Assembly: GCF_000002985.6 (NCBI RefSeq)
Contig: NC_003279.8
Location: 11,780,001-11,844,000 of the forward strand
Direction: 5' to 3'
DNA from: Caenorhabditis elegans
Taxonomy: Eukaryota; Nematoda; Chromadorea; Rhabditida; Rhabditidae
Length of the DNA stretch: 64,000 bases
A model generated the notes under the pieces. The model was not told where the DNA came from. It was given only the letters and a program-made list of their open reading frames with translations, and did not search any database. The first letter of the stretch is position 1, and each line of letters starts with the position of its first letter. Shown here one piece after another: positions 53,220 to 64,000 of the stretch. A program made the position numbers and the translations under genes.

Positions 53220-53880
53220 GGCGCTTTTAAGTAGTTCCTGGCCATTGAGGGGGTTGGGCGTAGATCAAACTATCAAAGCTAAGTTTTTTCAACAAAAAGT
53301 GATAAGACTAGAAATTACTCATGGTCAGAGCTAACAAATAACTCAACAAAAGTGATTTTTGTAGCTGTTAAGTACAGTCTTTCAGTTTTGTTATCAATTT
53401 CTAGCCAAGAGTGCATAATAATGATGAGTTTTATAATAAAACACAGTAAAACAAAATGCAAAAGCACAAAAAAAACATCCCTAATTTTTGAAGAAACATT
53501 TTTTAAAAATCAATAAATTTTAAAGAAAATTCAAAAACTTTAACAGCTTTTTGAAAATTTTACAAAAAAATTTTGAAGGTAAATGAAAAAAAAAATTCTT
53601 GCACATTTTTTGCAAAATTAATTGCTCAATTTTCAAAAAGTGACTAAAATGTGTGTTTTTTTTGGAAATTTGTGTTTTACCATCAACAACAAATGAGACA
53701 AAAAAAGATGAGTTTAGCCAGAAAATGTAAAAAACAGTTTTGGAGCCAGTTGTCGCAGTGCAATTCTGTACGAGTTGTTGGCATATTTAAAGTCGAAATT
53801 TGAATTCTTCTGAATTTTATAGTGGCGTTAAAATAGTTTAAGTATGTTTTTACCGCTCAAAAAAAATTAAAATATCAAAG
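53220..53880. other. Intergenic AT-rich stretch
   Basis: Upstream of the secreted-protein gene. I see no exon, RNA gene or recognisable repeat. It probably contains that gene's promoter. Confidence 0.4.
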
Positions 53881-53888
53881 TTAACCGC

Positions 53889-54260
53889 GTGAACTATACA
53901 CTCCTACTTGTTTTGATATTTTCCCATTCAATCAAATCAATCGATAAATCAGTTCTAACTTTTTTTTTCAATTCAAAAACTGGTGCGTCTTGTGATGAAA
54001 GGTTAGTTTTAACAATTAGTTGGGTATTTGAGAAACTTTTAGTTTCAGAGTTCCACGTCTTTTCTCGAGCTGTCAAGAAGAAAATGCGACGATCCTGATG
54101 ATTTTGCTACACCAGCCCCGGAAGATGACTACCGAATGGACAAAGACATCTAAAAATCCTCTATTCAATTTGCTAATAACTTCATAAATTTCAGATTTAA
54201 CTGGAGGATTCGTCAGGAACAAGCGCCTTGTCGGCAATAATGCTCCTTCGAATGGCAAGA
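53889..54260 (+). pseudogene. Possible relic of a secreted-protein gene
   Basis: A signal-peptide-like frame (NYTLLLVLIFSHSIKSIDKS, then SKTGASCDER) begins at GTG where an ATG would be expected and ends at an AGGTTAGT donor. After a TTTCAG at 54049 more than one frame is open (VPRLFSSCQEENATIL or KCDDPDDFATPAPEDDYRM), and a third short open piece follows another TTTCAG at 54193 (LTGGFVRNKRLVGNNAPS). No combination keeps a single frame, so I treat it as decayed. Confidence 0.3.
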
Positions 54261-54639
54261 AACAAATTCTATACTTTATTTTTCTACTTTACAACAATTG
54301 AACTACGATTTTACGGAAATTGGTGAAGAGGGACTACAATTTTCTATAGAAAGTCGCATGTAAAAAATAATATGTAAAATTCTTGGAGGTTTGCTTGAGC
54401 ACCTGTGGTTGAGCATCTTCAAATTCCAATGCATTGTTTTTCAATGGAATGCTTACAAGTTTGAGTAATAAATGCACAAAAAATCTTGGAACTTCCGGAC
54501 GGCATGGCATGGAGTTGGACTGCACCCCGGCGATTCTAAAACAAGCTTCTATTCTAACTAAATTTCTTCTTCAGTGTCACCATTTCTCACGGAAAATAGT
54601 TTCTTGGACCGATTTGCTTCAAATAATGAAGATGCCACT

Positions 54640-54863
54640 TGCTGAGAATGCACCTACGTCAGAAAGTTCTAGAGGATCTGAAAAGTCTGCGAATTCAGGG
54701 AGCTGCTTGTTTGGATGACGCGATGAGTATTAAGATTTTTTGTGGATTCTTCAGTGCTGATTCGAATCAATTCTGGATACAGTTTCGAGCAATTGGCGAG
54801 AACCTGTGGCTACGAATTAGTGGGATACTCCCGTCGAGCGGACACTGGGATCTAAACAAATAA
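54640..54863 (+). other. Open frame of doubtful coding status
   Basis: The frame reading LEDLKSLRIQGAACLDDAMS, IKIFCGFFSADSNQFWIQFR and AIGENLWLRISGILPSSGHW ends TAA at 54863. Composition is protein-like but no acceptor, start or homology is recognised, and an overlapping frame is open upstream of 54718. Confidence 0.2.
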
Positions 54864-54918
54864 TATATTGTGTTTTAATTTCTGAAAAAAAATTAGAAAA
54901 TATTCAATCAGTTCCAAT

Positions 54919-55255
54919 CAGGAATGAGCGGCATTTCTTCGGTAAAAGCATGAAACTGACGTATTTCAACATGATAATCCAACTTTTTTGATCTAAAATG
55001 AGTATAGAAATGTAGAAAAAGAATTGTTCTATCCGAAAATAACACGCATTTTTGTAAAAAAGTTTGAAAACGTCCTCAAATAGTGCCTGAAAGTTGGAGT
55101 TTGCTGAAAACCTTTTAACGGCACTATTTGAGGACTTTTTCAAGCATTTCAACAAAAATGATTTTTATTTTTGGGTAGAACAACTGGTTCATACACTTGT
55201 ATATTAATTTAAAAGATGTTATGAGCGTTTGCCAAAAAAATGCCGTACAGCCCTG
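54919..55255. mobile_element. hAT-type MITE (CAGGAATGAGCGGCA family)
   Basis: Ends CAGGAATGAGCGGCATTT and AAAATGCCGTACAGCCCTG are flanked by 8-bp duplications GTTCCAAT (54911-54918, 55256-55263). 337 bp, with an internal hairpin (AAACGTCCTCAAATAGTGCC / GGCACTATTTGAGGACTTTT). No ORF. Confidence 0.9.
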
Positions 55256-55263
55256 GTTCCAAT

Positions 55264-56580
55264 GTAATTTGAAATTCCGAATTAAATTAACTCCAATAAT
55301 TTTTTTTTTTAATTTTTCAAAAACTTAAGCATGTTCAAAAACAATTAACTTAGGGTGTAAAAGGGATTTTTCAGCCAAAATAAATCAGATTTTTTGGTCA
55401 ATTTTGCCACGTCACATTTGTTAGAATTTTTTCCAATTTTTGATGTTTATTTGAACACTGCAGGTGTGGTTTCTTCATTTTATGTGTGGGAATGACAAAC
55501 AAACCTGTAGTAACGGGCATTTTCCAAGAGAATTTTCAAAAATGTTTTCTTTTTTGAACATTTAGTTTTTCTATGAAAGTTCTTATTTATTTTTAAACAA
55601 AATTTTGAAATTCGTAATTTCAAGAGAAATATAGCCTTTAAATTTATTCAGAAATTTTTTAAACCCAATTTTTTTCAAAAAACAATTCCAATTTCAAACT
55701 AGTTTTGAATCGTCTCTTTTTTGTGTTCAGCTTGTCCTTTCATTTGACTCCCCAACCATGTTAGGTTCTGGTCCCACCGCGAAAACTTCTGGGTTACTGT
55801 AGTTTTCGTCGTGGGGCCCAAAAGCGAACGGGACCATGGCAAGAGGTCAAATGGAAGCTTTTAACATGAAAATTTACAAAATTGACATTAGATTTTGTTT
55901 GATCGTCGTTTGAAAAAAAAATTGGTGAAAATGGTGGTCAAAAAATTTTTTAGAATTTTTTTCGTAAAAACTTTTGCAGAAAAGTTAAAAAACGTATAAC
56001 TTGAAACTTTTCATACTTTTGTTCAGTTCTTTTTTAAATTTATCTCATTGCCCATATTCGGTTCTGAGTCCCGCCGCGAAAACTTTTGGGTTACTGTAGT
56101 TTTCGTGATGGGACCGAAATAAGGGGAACCAGGGCAGATTTTAACATTAAAAAAATAAGAAAAATGGCATTAAATCACGTTTAATCACATTTAAGAAGCT
56201 TTTGAAAAAAATTTGAAAATTCGGAAAAAAATTCTGAATTTTTAATTTTTAATTTTTTTTTCGAAAATTTGATTTTTTTTCCAGTATTTTTTGAAATTAT
56301 AATTAACCTTATTACTGCCTGCCTCCAAAAAAAAATGCACATTTAAAGGTGCACATTTTGTGCTGATAATAAGCACAGAGGTCTCTTATCACCTCATTTT
56401 ACTCCTCTCTTTTTCTCTAAAACCTCTCACTTCATTTTTAGTTTTGTTCTCAATATTTTATTCATATCACTAGAAACCATCACCACCGCCGCATCATATT
56501 TCTATTCTTTTAACTGAGAAATTATTGATTTTTTGGGACTTTTTTTTCGCTGAAAAAAATCTGGAAAAATTTCTGACAAA
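55264..56580. other. Intergenic region with two palindromic GTGGGACC repeats
   Basis: Copies at about 55764-55860 and 56045-56140. From 56335 on the sequence is less AT-rich (ATAATAAGCACAGAGGTCTC, CCATCACCACCGCCGCATC) and is probably promoter or 5' UTR of the gene starting at 56590. Confidence 0.5.
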
Positions 56581-56589
56581 TTTCTGAAA

Positions 56590-59500
56590 ATGGCTTTAAT
56601 GACGCAGAGATTACTGGATGAAGAGGTGAGAAAATAATGAATTTGAGCGGAAAATTTGTAAACTAAGTGATATGAAAATAAGTGGAAAAGGTTTTTTAAA
56701 AAATGAAAAAAAATTTTATCAAATTTTTTTTCGAACATTTTTCACTCATTCAGTTTTTGAAATTTTTATTGGATTCTTAAAAATTTTTAATAAAAATTTA
56801 GTGAATTTTAAACTTTAAAATTAAACTTTTTAGAAAAAATCCAAAAAAAACTTTGAAATTTTTTTCAAATTGAAAACTAGAGTAACCCTAGGAAGTACGC
56901 TGTGAAAAATTGAGCCCAGTCTTGGCGTGCTGGGACAAAAAAAACAAAAAACTGAATATCTTGTTTTTTAAATAAATTTTGAAGTTTTTCGAATTGAAAC
57001 TTGACGGAAAAATTCTGGAATTTTTTACAAATTTCAAAAAAAAAATTTCAATTAAAATTTTTTTTTATTTTAATTTTTTAAACTGTAATGCGTAACCCTT
57101 TAAAAACACGATTTTTGAACTTTTCAAGGCAAGTTCAAGGTAAGGTTCAATTTAGCATTCATCACGTCTAGGTTCCGTCCGATTTGGGTCCCACCACGAA
57201 AATTGGCGGGTTACTGTAGTTTTCGTTGTGGGACCCAAAGTGTGCAGAACCTGGGCATGATGGGTGTTAAATGAAAGCTCTTGACATGAAAAATCAGAAA
57301 ATAATTTTAAAAAACATATGTGTAATTTTATATTTTAAAACATTAGAATAAAATTTGGAAGTTTTGAAAAAAAAGTTTAAGGAATTTTTCAAAAATTTAA
57401 ATCTCAATTTTCGAAAACAAATTTTGAAGCGAGCCTATTTATTAACTTTTAAGTAAATCTAGCGCACGGAGACCTTTTATTTAACACCCATCATGCCTTG
57501 GTCCCACCACGAAAATTGCCGGGTTACTGTAGTTTTCGTTGTGGGACCCAAAGTGTTCGGAACCTGGGCATGATGGGTGTCAAATGAAAGCTCTTGACAT
57601 GAAAAATAAGAAAATAATATAAAAAAGTTATGTAAAATTTTATTTTTTAAAACATTAGAATAAAATTTGGAAATTAAAAAAAAGTTTAATCTCAATTTTC
57701 GAAAACAAATTTCGAAGCGAGCCTATTTATTCTTTCTTATGTAAATCTAGTTCACCGAGAGCTTCAATTTGCCACCAATCATGCCCAGGTTCCGTCCACA
57801 TTGGGTCCCACCACGAAAACTACAGTAACCCGGTTGTAATTCGTTGTGGGACCCAAATGGGTAAAACAGGTGCTAATTCAGTGTTTTGGGTAGTGATAAA
57901 AAGTGATGTATCTCTAAAAAGATTTTAAAAAAATAGTTTAGAACTCTGGAATTTTGGAATTTTAAATTTTAAAAAAAATTTGAAAATATTTTTTTGTTCT
58001 AAAATTTTTTTTTCGAATTTCAAATTTCCGAGTGTCTACTAGAAAATCGAATAAAAATAAGAAAACAAGATAGAAAAACGGAACGAAAACCACTTTCTTC
58101 ATATATATTTTTCCTCCGTCTTCCAGTGTCCCCCCCCCCCCCTCTTCCCACTTTTTTCTCATTTTTTGAGTGGTTTTCCTCTCCCCCCCCCCCAATGCAT
58201 CCCCTCATGAATTATTCAAGTTTCCTCTCTTCTTCACATTTTTTCATTTTTTGCTTTACTTTTTATCTAGTTAGAGATTTTTTTGCTGAAATTTGGGAAA
58301 TTGGGAATTTTCTATTAATTTTTTAATTTTTTTAAAATATTTTTGGTTCTTGCAATTTTTGCAAATTTTTGAAATAATAACATAAACACAAAAATTTTGA
58401 AAATTTACAAAATTTACAAAAATATTTTGAAAAAAAAATGTTGGAAAATTTTTTGGAAAAAAAGAAAGATTTGTTATGAATTTTTTTTTAATTTTTTAAT
58501 TTTTTGCGCAAACCCTTGCTTGAAGCTTAATGTCCAGCTCATTAAATCTTCAAAATAATCTCATTATGCCCAGGTTCCGCCGGCTTTTGGGTCCCACCAC
58601 GAAAACTACAGTAACCCGGGTAGAATTCGTGGTGGGACCCAAAATAAGCGGAACCTAGACATAATGTGTATTAAATAAAATCTTTCAATGAATTAAACGT
58701 AGTTTTGCAGAACAAATTTAAAAAAAAATTAAATTGTAAATTAAAAAATATTTTTCAAAAAATTCATTTTTTCATTGAAATTTTTTTTTCAAAACTTTAA
58801 AAAAATTCAAAAAATGAGTTTCTAGTTTTTTTTGTTTTTTAAAATTCAGCTCAATTAGAGCTTCAAAATGATACCCATCTTGCCTATGTTCCGCCCCTTT
58901 TGGGTCCCACCACGAAAACTACAATAACCCGGCTAGAATTCGTGGTGGGACCCAAAATCAGCGGAACCTAGGCATGATGGGTGTTAAATGGAAACTCTTG
59001 GCGTGAAAAATATGAAAATTGGTATTATCTTTCCAATACTTGAAAAATAAAATGGTCCGAATAAAAATTGGAAATTTTTTTTCGAAATTTTTCAAAAAAA
59101 AAATTTTTCTTCGATTGAAATTTTTTTTTGATTCTCAAAAAAAATTTCGGATTTCTTATACCTAAATTACAACTAAAACTAATTTATAAAAAAATTTTCA
59201 CTGTGAAAAAATGAGGGAAAAACCGGAAAATTAAATTTTAAAAATTCACAAAAAATTTTTTTGTCTAATTAAATTTTTTTCAGATTCATATTTGAAATTT
59301 CATGATTTAATTAAAAATTTATGCATTCATCTCTTCAAGAACTTTCATTTAACACCCATCATGCCCTAGTTCTGCCAACTTTGGGTCCCACCACGAATAG
59401 TGGGGTACTTCAGTTTTCGTGGCGGGACCCAGGCATGATGGGTGTCAAATTGAAGCTCTCAGCACACTGAATTCAAATGTTTGACTTAAAATTCAAAATT

Positions 59501-62500
59501 TTTGTATCTCAAAGCCAATATAGTCAAAACCCCTTACATTTTTTTTAGCAGCTAGACACTAATTCCCAAAAGGCGTGAAAATCGGCAGCTTCTTCTTTTC
59601 CCCTCCCTCCCCGTTTTTGTTTCGTTTTCTTGCGCGCAAAGTGTAATCAATCATCATCTCATCAAACATATTGATTTCGAATTGAAAAAATGTGAAAAAT
59701 AGTGTGAAAAAGGTGAGAGACGCCGAGAAAATTGGGTAGGGGAAAGCTGCGCGCCGGAGGGAAAGCGAAAAACGCAAAAACTTCTTAGAAACCATCGAAA
59801 TTTTAATCTTTCACACCGTTTTGCTTGGCTTTTTGGCATTAGAAATTGATATTATTAGTTGGGAATTGTGATTTATTGATTTTTTTTTTTTTACTTTTGG
59901 ATTTTTCAAAAATGTTTAAAATTTTTTCACTCGAAAAAAAACTTCACCTGTCACTTTTAAATTCTAATAATTTTTTTTAATTTTATTTTTTATATGTCCG
60001 ACTACGCATTTTCAGAATTTAAAAACATGAATATAGAGGTTTTTTTCGAAAAATTAACTTTTACTCTAAAAATTCATCTACCGTTCTAACTTTTAAAATG
60101 TGAAAAAATGTTTGAAAAATGTGAAAAAATGTGCAAAAAAATGTGAAAAAATGTGCAAAAAATGTCCAAAAAATGTCCAAAAAATGTCCAAAAAATGTCC
60201 AAAAAATGTCCAAAAAATGTGCAAAAAATGTGCAAAAAATGTGCAAAAAAACAAATTTTAAAACTCAACCAAAAATTTTCAAACAACATCTTTTCTAAAA
60301 ATCTAAATTTTATTGACTTCTAAGTTTTTTCCTCAATTTTTCCGAGTTTGTACCTTTTCAGTAAAAAACCATAAATAAAACATTTTTCAAACATTTTTTC
60401 CCCAATTTTCAAACTTTTTTCTAAAATCTAACCAAAAATTTATATTATTTTATAAAAGTTTGTCCAGCCAAATTTTGTTAAAAAAATCTACAGTAACCCT
60501 CCAGTTTTCGTTGTGAGACCCAAAAATATTAGGAAAACATTTGTGTTTTTTTTTAATTCTCAAAAAAAATTTTAAAGTAATTTTTCCCAAATTTTCAAAT
60601 TTCCTAAATCTAGCCAAAAGTTGAATTAAAAAAAAAACTGTTTTCTAGAAAAACTTCCTTTAAAACTACAGTAACCCTTCAATTTTCAATTTTCCCGTCG
60701 AGACCCAAAACCAATCACATTCTCACCAAAGAAAAAAAAATTCAAAAACTTCCCAAGCGAACTTTATCAAATTTGTCTCAATTTCCCTAAGCTTTTCCCC
60801 CTAAAAAAATATCCCTTTTAGTGTCTGCGTCTCTCCTAATCCCTGAATCTCTAAATTTTCCAAAAAAAAATATTTCTTCTCAATTTGTGGAAAGGTAGAA
60901 TGAGTGAGTGAGAGTGTATGTGTGTTGTTGAAAACTCGTTTTTTTATCTCGTTTTCTCTTGCACCCTCTCAATTTTGTGTACTCTCTCGTTGTGTTGTCA
61001 AATGGCATGCGTAGAAGGAGGAGAAGTTACTATGTCAATTATTGGAAAATTGCCAGATTTTTTATTATTTTGAATATATCTTTGAATTTCGCGCCTAATT
61101 TTTAAAAAAATTATAAGAATTTGAAATTTGTAGTTTAAAATAATAAAAAAATTTTCTCAACAAAACCTTTAAAATTGTTTATTTGTTTATTATGTTTTCT
61201 GTTTGAAAAAAAAAATATTTTCTCCATTTTCGGGTCCTGCAACGAAATAAAGTTCTCAGCTACAGTACTCCAAGTACTCTAGCCAAAAAGTTTCAATCGG
61301 CGCAGGAACCAAGGGTTTTAATTTTAAGCCAAAAAATTTGAAATAGTATAATAAATGTATACTGGAATTTAAATTTTTTTAAATAATTTTAGAAAATATT
61401 GGAAATTTGGATATTGGAAAATTGTCAGATTTTTTTAATTTTTTAATTTCGCGCCAATTTTTTGAAAATTATAAAAATTTGAAATGTATAGTCTCAAAAA
61501 ATTGTTTTGTTTTGTTCTCTAATTAAAAAAAAAAGTTATTTTCTCCATTTTTGAGTCCTGCAACGAAATAAACTTCTCAGCTACAGTACCTGCAAATACT
61601 GTAGGTGAAAAGTTTCAACCGCTGCATGACCCAAAGTGGATAATTTTTTAAAAAAATATTTTAAGCCAAAAAGTTGAAATATTGGAATTTGAAATTTTTT
61701 TTTTAATTTTTTGGTATATTTTCTGTTGGAAAAAATGTTATTTTCTCCATTCAATCACGATTTCGGGTCCCACAACGAGTAAAACTTGATAGCTACAGTA
61801 CCCCCGAGTACTGTAGCTAAAAAGTTTCAATCGTTGCAGGACCCAACCGTGTAAAAATCTTTTTTTTTTTAAATAATTGTTCCTACAAAATCTATTCGTC
61901 ATATATTGTGTACTTTTTCTAGTCTTCCTGTTTCTGTTCTATTTTCGGCGGGAAATTTGAATTTATCATTCAAAATCACAGGTTTTGGGAATTATAAATG
62001 AGGTGGCAATTTTCCACTGGGAAACGGCATTAAAAATTCAATTTTTTGCGAAATTTATAATAATATAGTCAGTTGGTGTTCTACTGCAGTCATACATGCT
62101 ATATAAAATTGCTGAAATTTTTTTGAAAACATTTTTTTTTTAAATTTTTTTTTTTTAATTTTTCTCTCAAAAATTTCAAAAAAATAAGTAAAATTCTGCA
62201 AAATTTTCAATAATTTTCAAAATTTTCTAATTTATTCACATTCAGCTCGTCGAGAGCTTTTATTTGACACCCATCATGCCTAGGTTCCGTCCGCTTTGGG
62301 TCCCGCCACGAAAATGTCGGGGTACTGTAGTTTTCGTGGCGGGACTCAAAGTTGGTGGAAAATGGGCATGATGGGTGTTAAATTAAAGCTCATGATGAGC
62401 TGATTTTGATTTTTTTGAAGTAAATTTCAAAAAAAAAACTTCGAACAATTTTTTTCAAGTTTTGCTTTTTTTTTTTCAATGTAATATTAATAAAAAATGT

Positions 62501-62681
62501 TAATTTCAAAAAACTACCTTATCACCAACAAGGTGCAAAATTGCACTCCCTCTATAATCTTTGAACCAAACCAAAAGTCCACAACCCATTTCCCCACTAA
62601 ATGCTCCAATTTTACAGATAGCGATAGATGAGGAGACGGAGAGAAGTAGAGATACGGAAAGACACGAAACACACGTGAATC
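56590..62681 (+). CDS. First two exons of an uncharacterised gene running off the right edge
   Basis: Exon 1, 56590-56625: MALMTQRLLDEE, then GTGAGA. Exon 2, 62618-62681, after TTTTACAG: IAIDEETERSRDTERHETHV, N plus one base, then GTGAGT. Phase 0 between them. The intron is 5,992 bp. The 33 visible residues are acidic/charged and helical with no recognised domain. Exon 1 might instead be a false start with the real one elsewhere, but the ATG context (GAAAATGGC), donor and phase all fit. No further exon is seen before 64000. Confidence 0.6.
57150..59470. repeat. Cluster of palindromic GTGGGACCC repeats in intron 1 (left group)
   Basis: Six copies at about 57150-57280, 57465-57595, 57750-57865, 58560-58680, 58860-58995 and 59335-59455. 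Consensus half: CACCCATCATGCCTAGGTTC, then TTTGGGTCCCACCACGAAAA, ACTACAGTAACCCGG, followed by its reverse complement. Each folds into a hairpin of about 110-130 nt. Copies lie in both relative orientations of the loop asymmetry. Confidence 0.85.
58130..58193. repeat. Two poly-C tracts (13 C and 11 C)
   Basis: Runs at 58130-58142 and 58183-58193. Confidence 0.9.
60095..60250. repeat. Minisatellite: AAAAAATGTCC / AAAAAATGTGC (11 bp)
   Basis: About 13 units of 11-12 bp. Minus-strand open frames (FGHFLDIFWTFF-like) are only translations of the repeat. Confidence 0.9.
60480..61860. repeat. Short CTACAGTA-type repeats in intron 1
   Basis: Copies near 60490, 60665, 61230-61320, 61550-61640 and 61755-61850. 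The last three share GGGTCCTGCAACGAAATAAA, CAGCTACAGTACTC and AAAAAGTTTCAATCG(C/T)(G/T)GCA: a second repeat family in roughly 200- to 320-bp spacing. Confidence 0.75.
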
Positions 62682-64000
62682 GTGAGTTTTCAGAATACTT
62701 ACTTACTAATTATTTTCCTTAAAAAATGAGTGGTTTCCGAATTTATTTTTCTCTTTTTGTTTTTTGCCAGCTTTTTCTTTTTCCTGAAAATATTTTTGGC
62801 CAAACTTGGTTATTTTAGTATTTGAACAGCGTATTTATGTTCAGCACACCGAGAGCTTTAATTAGACCCTCAACATGCCCTGGTTCTGGCCACTTTGGGT
62901 CCCACCACGAATTCTTCTGGGTTACTGTAGTTTTCGTGGTGGACCCAAAATTGGCGGAAATAGGGCATGTTGGGGGTCAAATTAAAGCTCTTGGCGAGCT
63001 GAATTCAAAAATGTGCGTGGTTAGAACCAATTTATAGCTTTGAAGATTTTAAGACATTTTTCGTCTTTTTCCGGATAAAATTTTTTCTGAAATAAATGGT
63101 GTATTTTATTTTCACTAAACATTCTGACGTAGAAAGAGCATGTGTTAAGTAAACCATAACTTTTGCGTCAAAAATTCCAACATGAGCGCCTGAAATTTCG
63201 GCAGGTTAAATTACCAACACTCCCCTGAAAAAAAAACCAAAAAAAAAAAACTTTTTTTTAAAATTTTTCCTTTTCTTCTACAAAGCAATTTTTTCCCAAT
63301 TTCAAGAAAAAGTTTTGTTTTGAAAATTAGGACGTAGTAGGATCAATTATTTAAGTTTGGCCCACCACGAAAAACAAATTGTTGTTTTTTTGGATTTTTT
63401 TAATTTCTAGAAAACTTTTTTAGCGCGATTTCAAAACAAAATTGATTTAAAATTTCAAGAACTTTAATTTGACACCCATCATGCCCAGGTCCCACCACGA
63501 AAACTACAGTACCCCTGCCCAGTTTTCGCGGTTGGACCTAAGGCATGATGGGTGTTAAATGAAAGCTCTGAATCCGCTGAATTCAGAATTTTTTTGAATT
63601 TCAATTTTTTTTAGGCCCTCAAAAACAGGACCCCCATGACAATTATAAGTTTTCTGAATTTTCAACATTTTTAATGGTTCAAATCAGAAGCCTTCTGATT
63701 CGAACTTCAGCAAAGCAGCAGCTGCCAAAAAACATGTGACTTTTTTTGGGAAAAATAATATTTTCCAGTTAAGCTTTTAGTGCCATTATGTTAGTAATTA
63801 CATGTTTCGTGAGAATTTCTGAATTTTTTTTTTCAAAAGTTTTTGGTTTTTTAAAAATTATTTTCAAAAAAATTATATGAATGTAAAATTTCGAAATTTT
63901 CCAAAAAATTTCAAACCATCCAATTAACTCTTAAAAAGTTGAATTTTCGTATTCAGCTTAACGAAAGCTTCAAAATAACACCCATTTTGCCTATGTTCCG
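62255..64000. repeat. Palindromic GTGGGACCC repeats (right group)
   Basis: Copies at about 62255-62385, 62845-62995, 63465-63565 and a cut one at 63965-64000 (CACCCATTTTGCCTATGTTC). The first lies in intron 1 just before exon 2; the others lie in intron 2. Sequence otherwise AT-rich with no exon seen. Confidence 0.8.

Noticed and set aside
60061..60289. Repetitive minus ORF with FGHFLDIFWTFF units
   Set aside because: Arises from an 11-bp minisatellite; the period is not a multiple of three.

Overview
This is nematode nuclear DNA, very probably Caenorhabditis elegans or a close relative. It is AT-rich, with short introns ending in TTTTCAG and longer repeat-filled ones. It carries degenerate TTAGGC (worm telomere) repeats, long G/C runs, CACGTGGTGTCAG palindromes and the ACTGTAGTTTTCGTGGTGGGACCC palindrome family, and nematode-expanded genes (F-box/FBA_2, PAN-like + galectin, MSP-like). 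Nearly every real gene is split into exons, so long uninterrupted ORFs mislead; gene models here were built from splice sites plus reading-phase arithmetic.

Left third (1-25 kb, minus strand): the 5' part of a spectraplakin gene, recognised as vab-10 (plectin/MACF/dystonin family) from its first calponin-homology (CH1) domain at 9242-7762. Three alternative N-terminal modules (24991-20624, 17932-17049, 12066-11964) each leave one extra base and can all splice to the same CH1 exon. A fourth, transmembrane-encoding candidate first exon (3939-3049) lies downstream of CH1 and could give a membrane-anchored isoform without CH1. The second CH domain and the rest of the gene are beyond the left edge. 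Introns hold a tRNA-Ser(CGA), telomere-like repeats, minisatellites and palindromic elements.

Middle (25-34.4 kb): hAT-type MITE, then a decaying cluster of small minus-strand genes whose units share a promoter-like block and a splice acceptor, then the 3' part of a lysine-rich gene on plus.

34.5-43.5 kb (plus): a tandem array of about 380-bp hydrophobic-exon units, an F-box/FBA_2 gene, a small MSP-like gene, a second F-box/FBA_2 gene and a small secreted cysteine-rich gene.

43.9-55.3 kb: a BEL/Pao-type LTR with gag remnant, the LTR split by a hAT MITE; a minus-strand PAN-like + galectin gene with an in-frame stop; a minus-strand gene for a predicted GPI-anchored secreted protein; further hAT MITEs.

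55.3-64 kb: the start of a plus-strand gene (first exon 56590-56625, second 62618-62681) whose 6-kb intron is packed with copies of one palindromic repeat family. The gene runs off the right edge.
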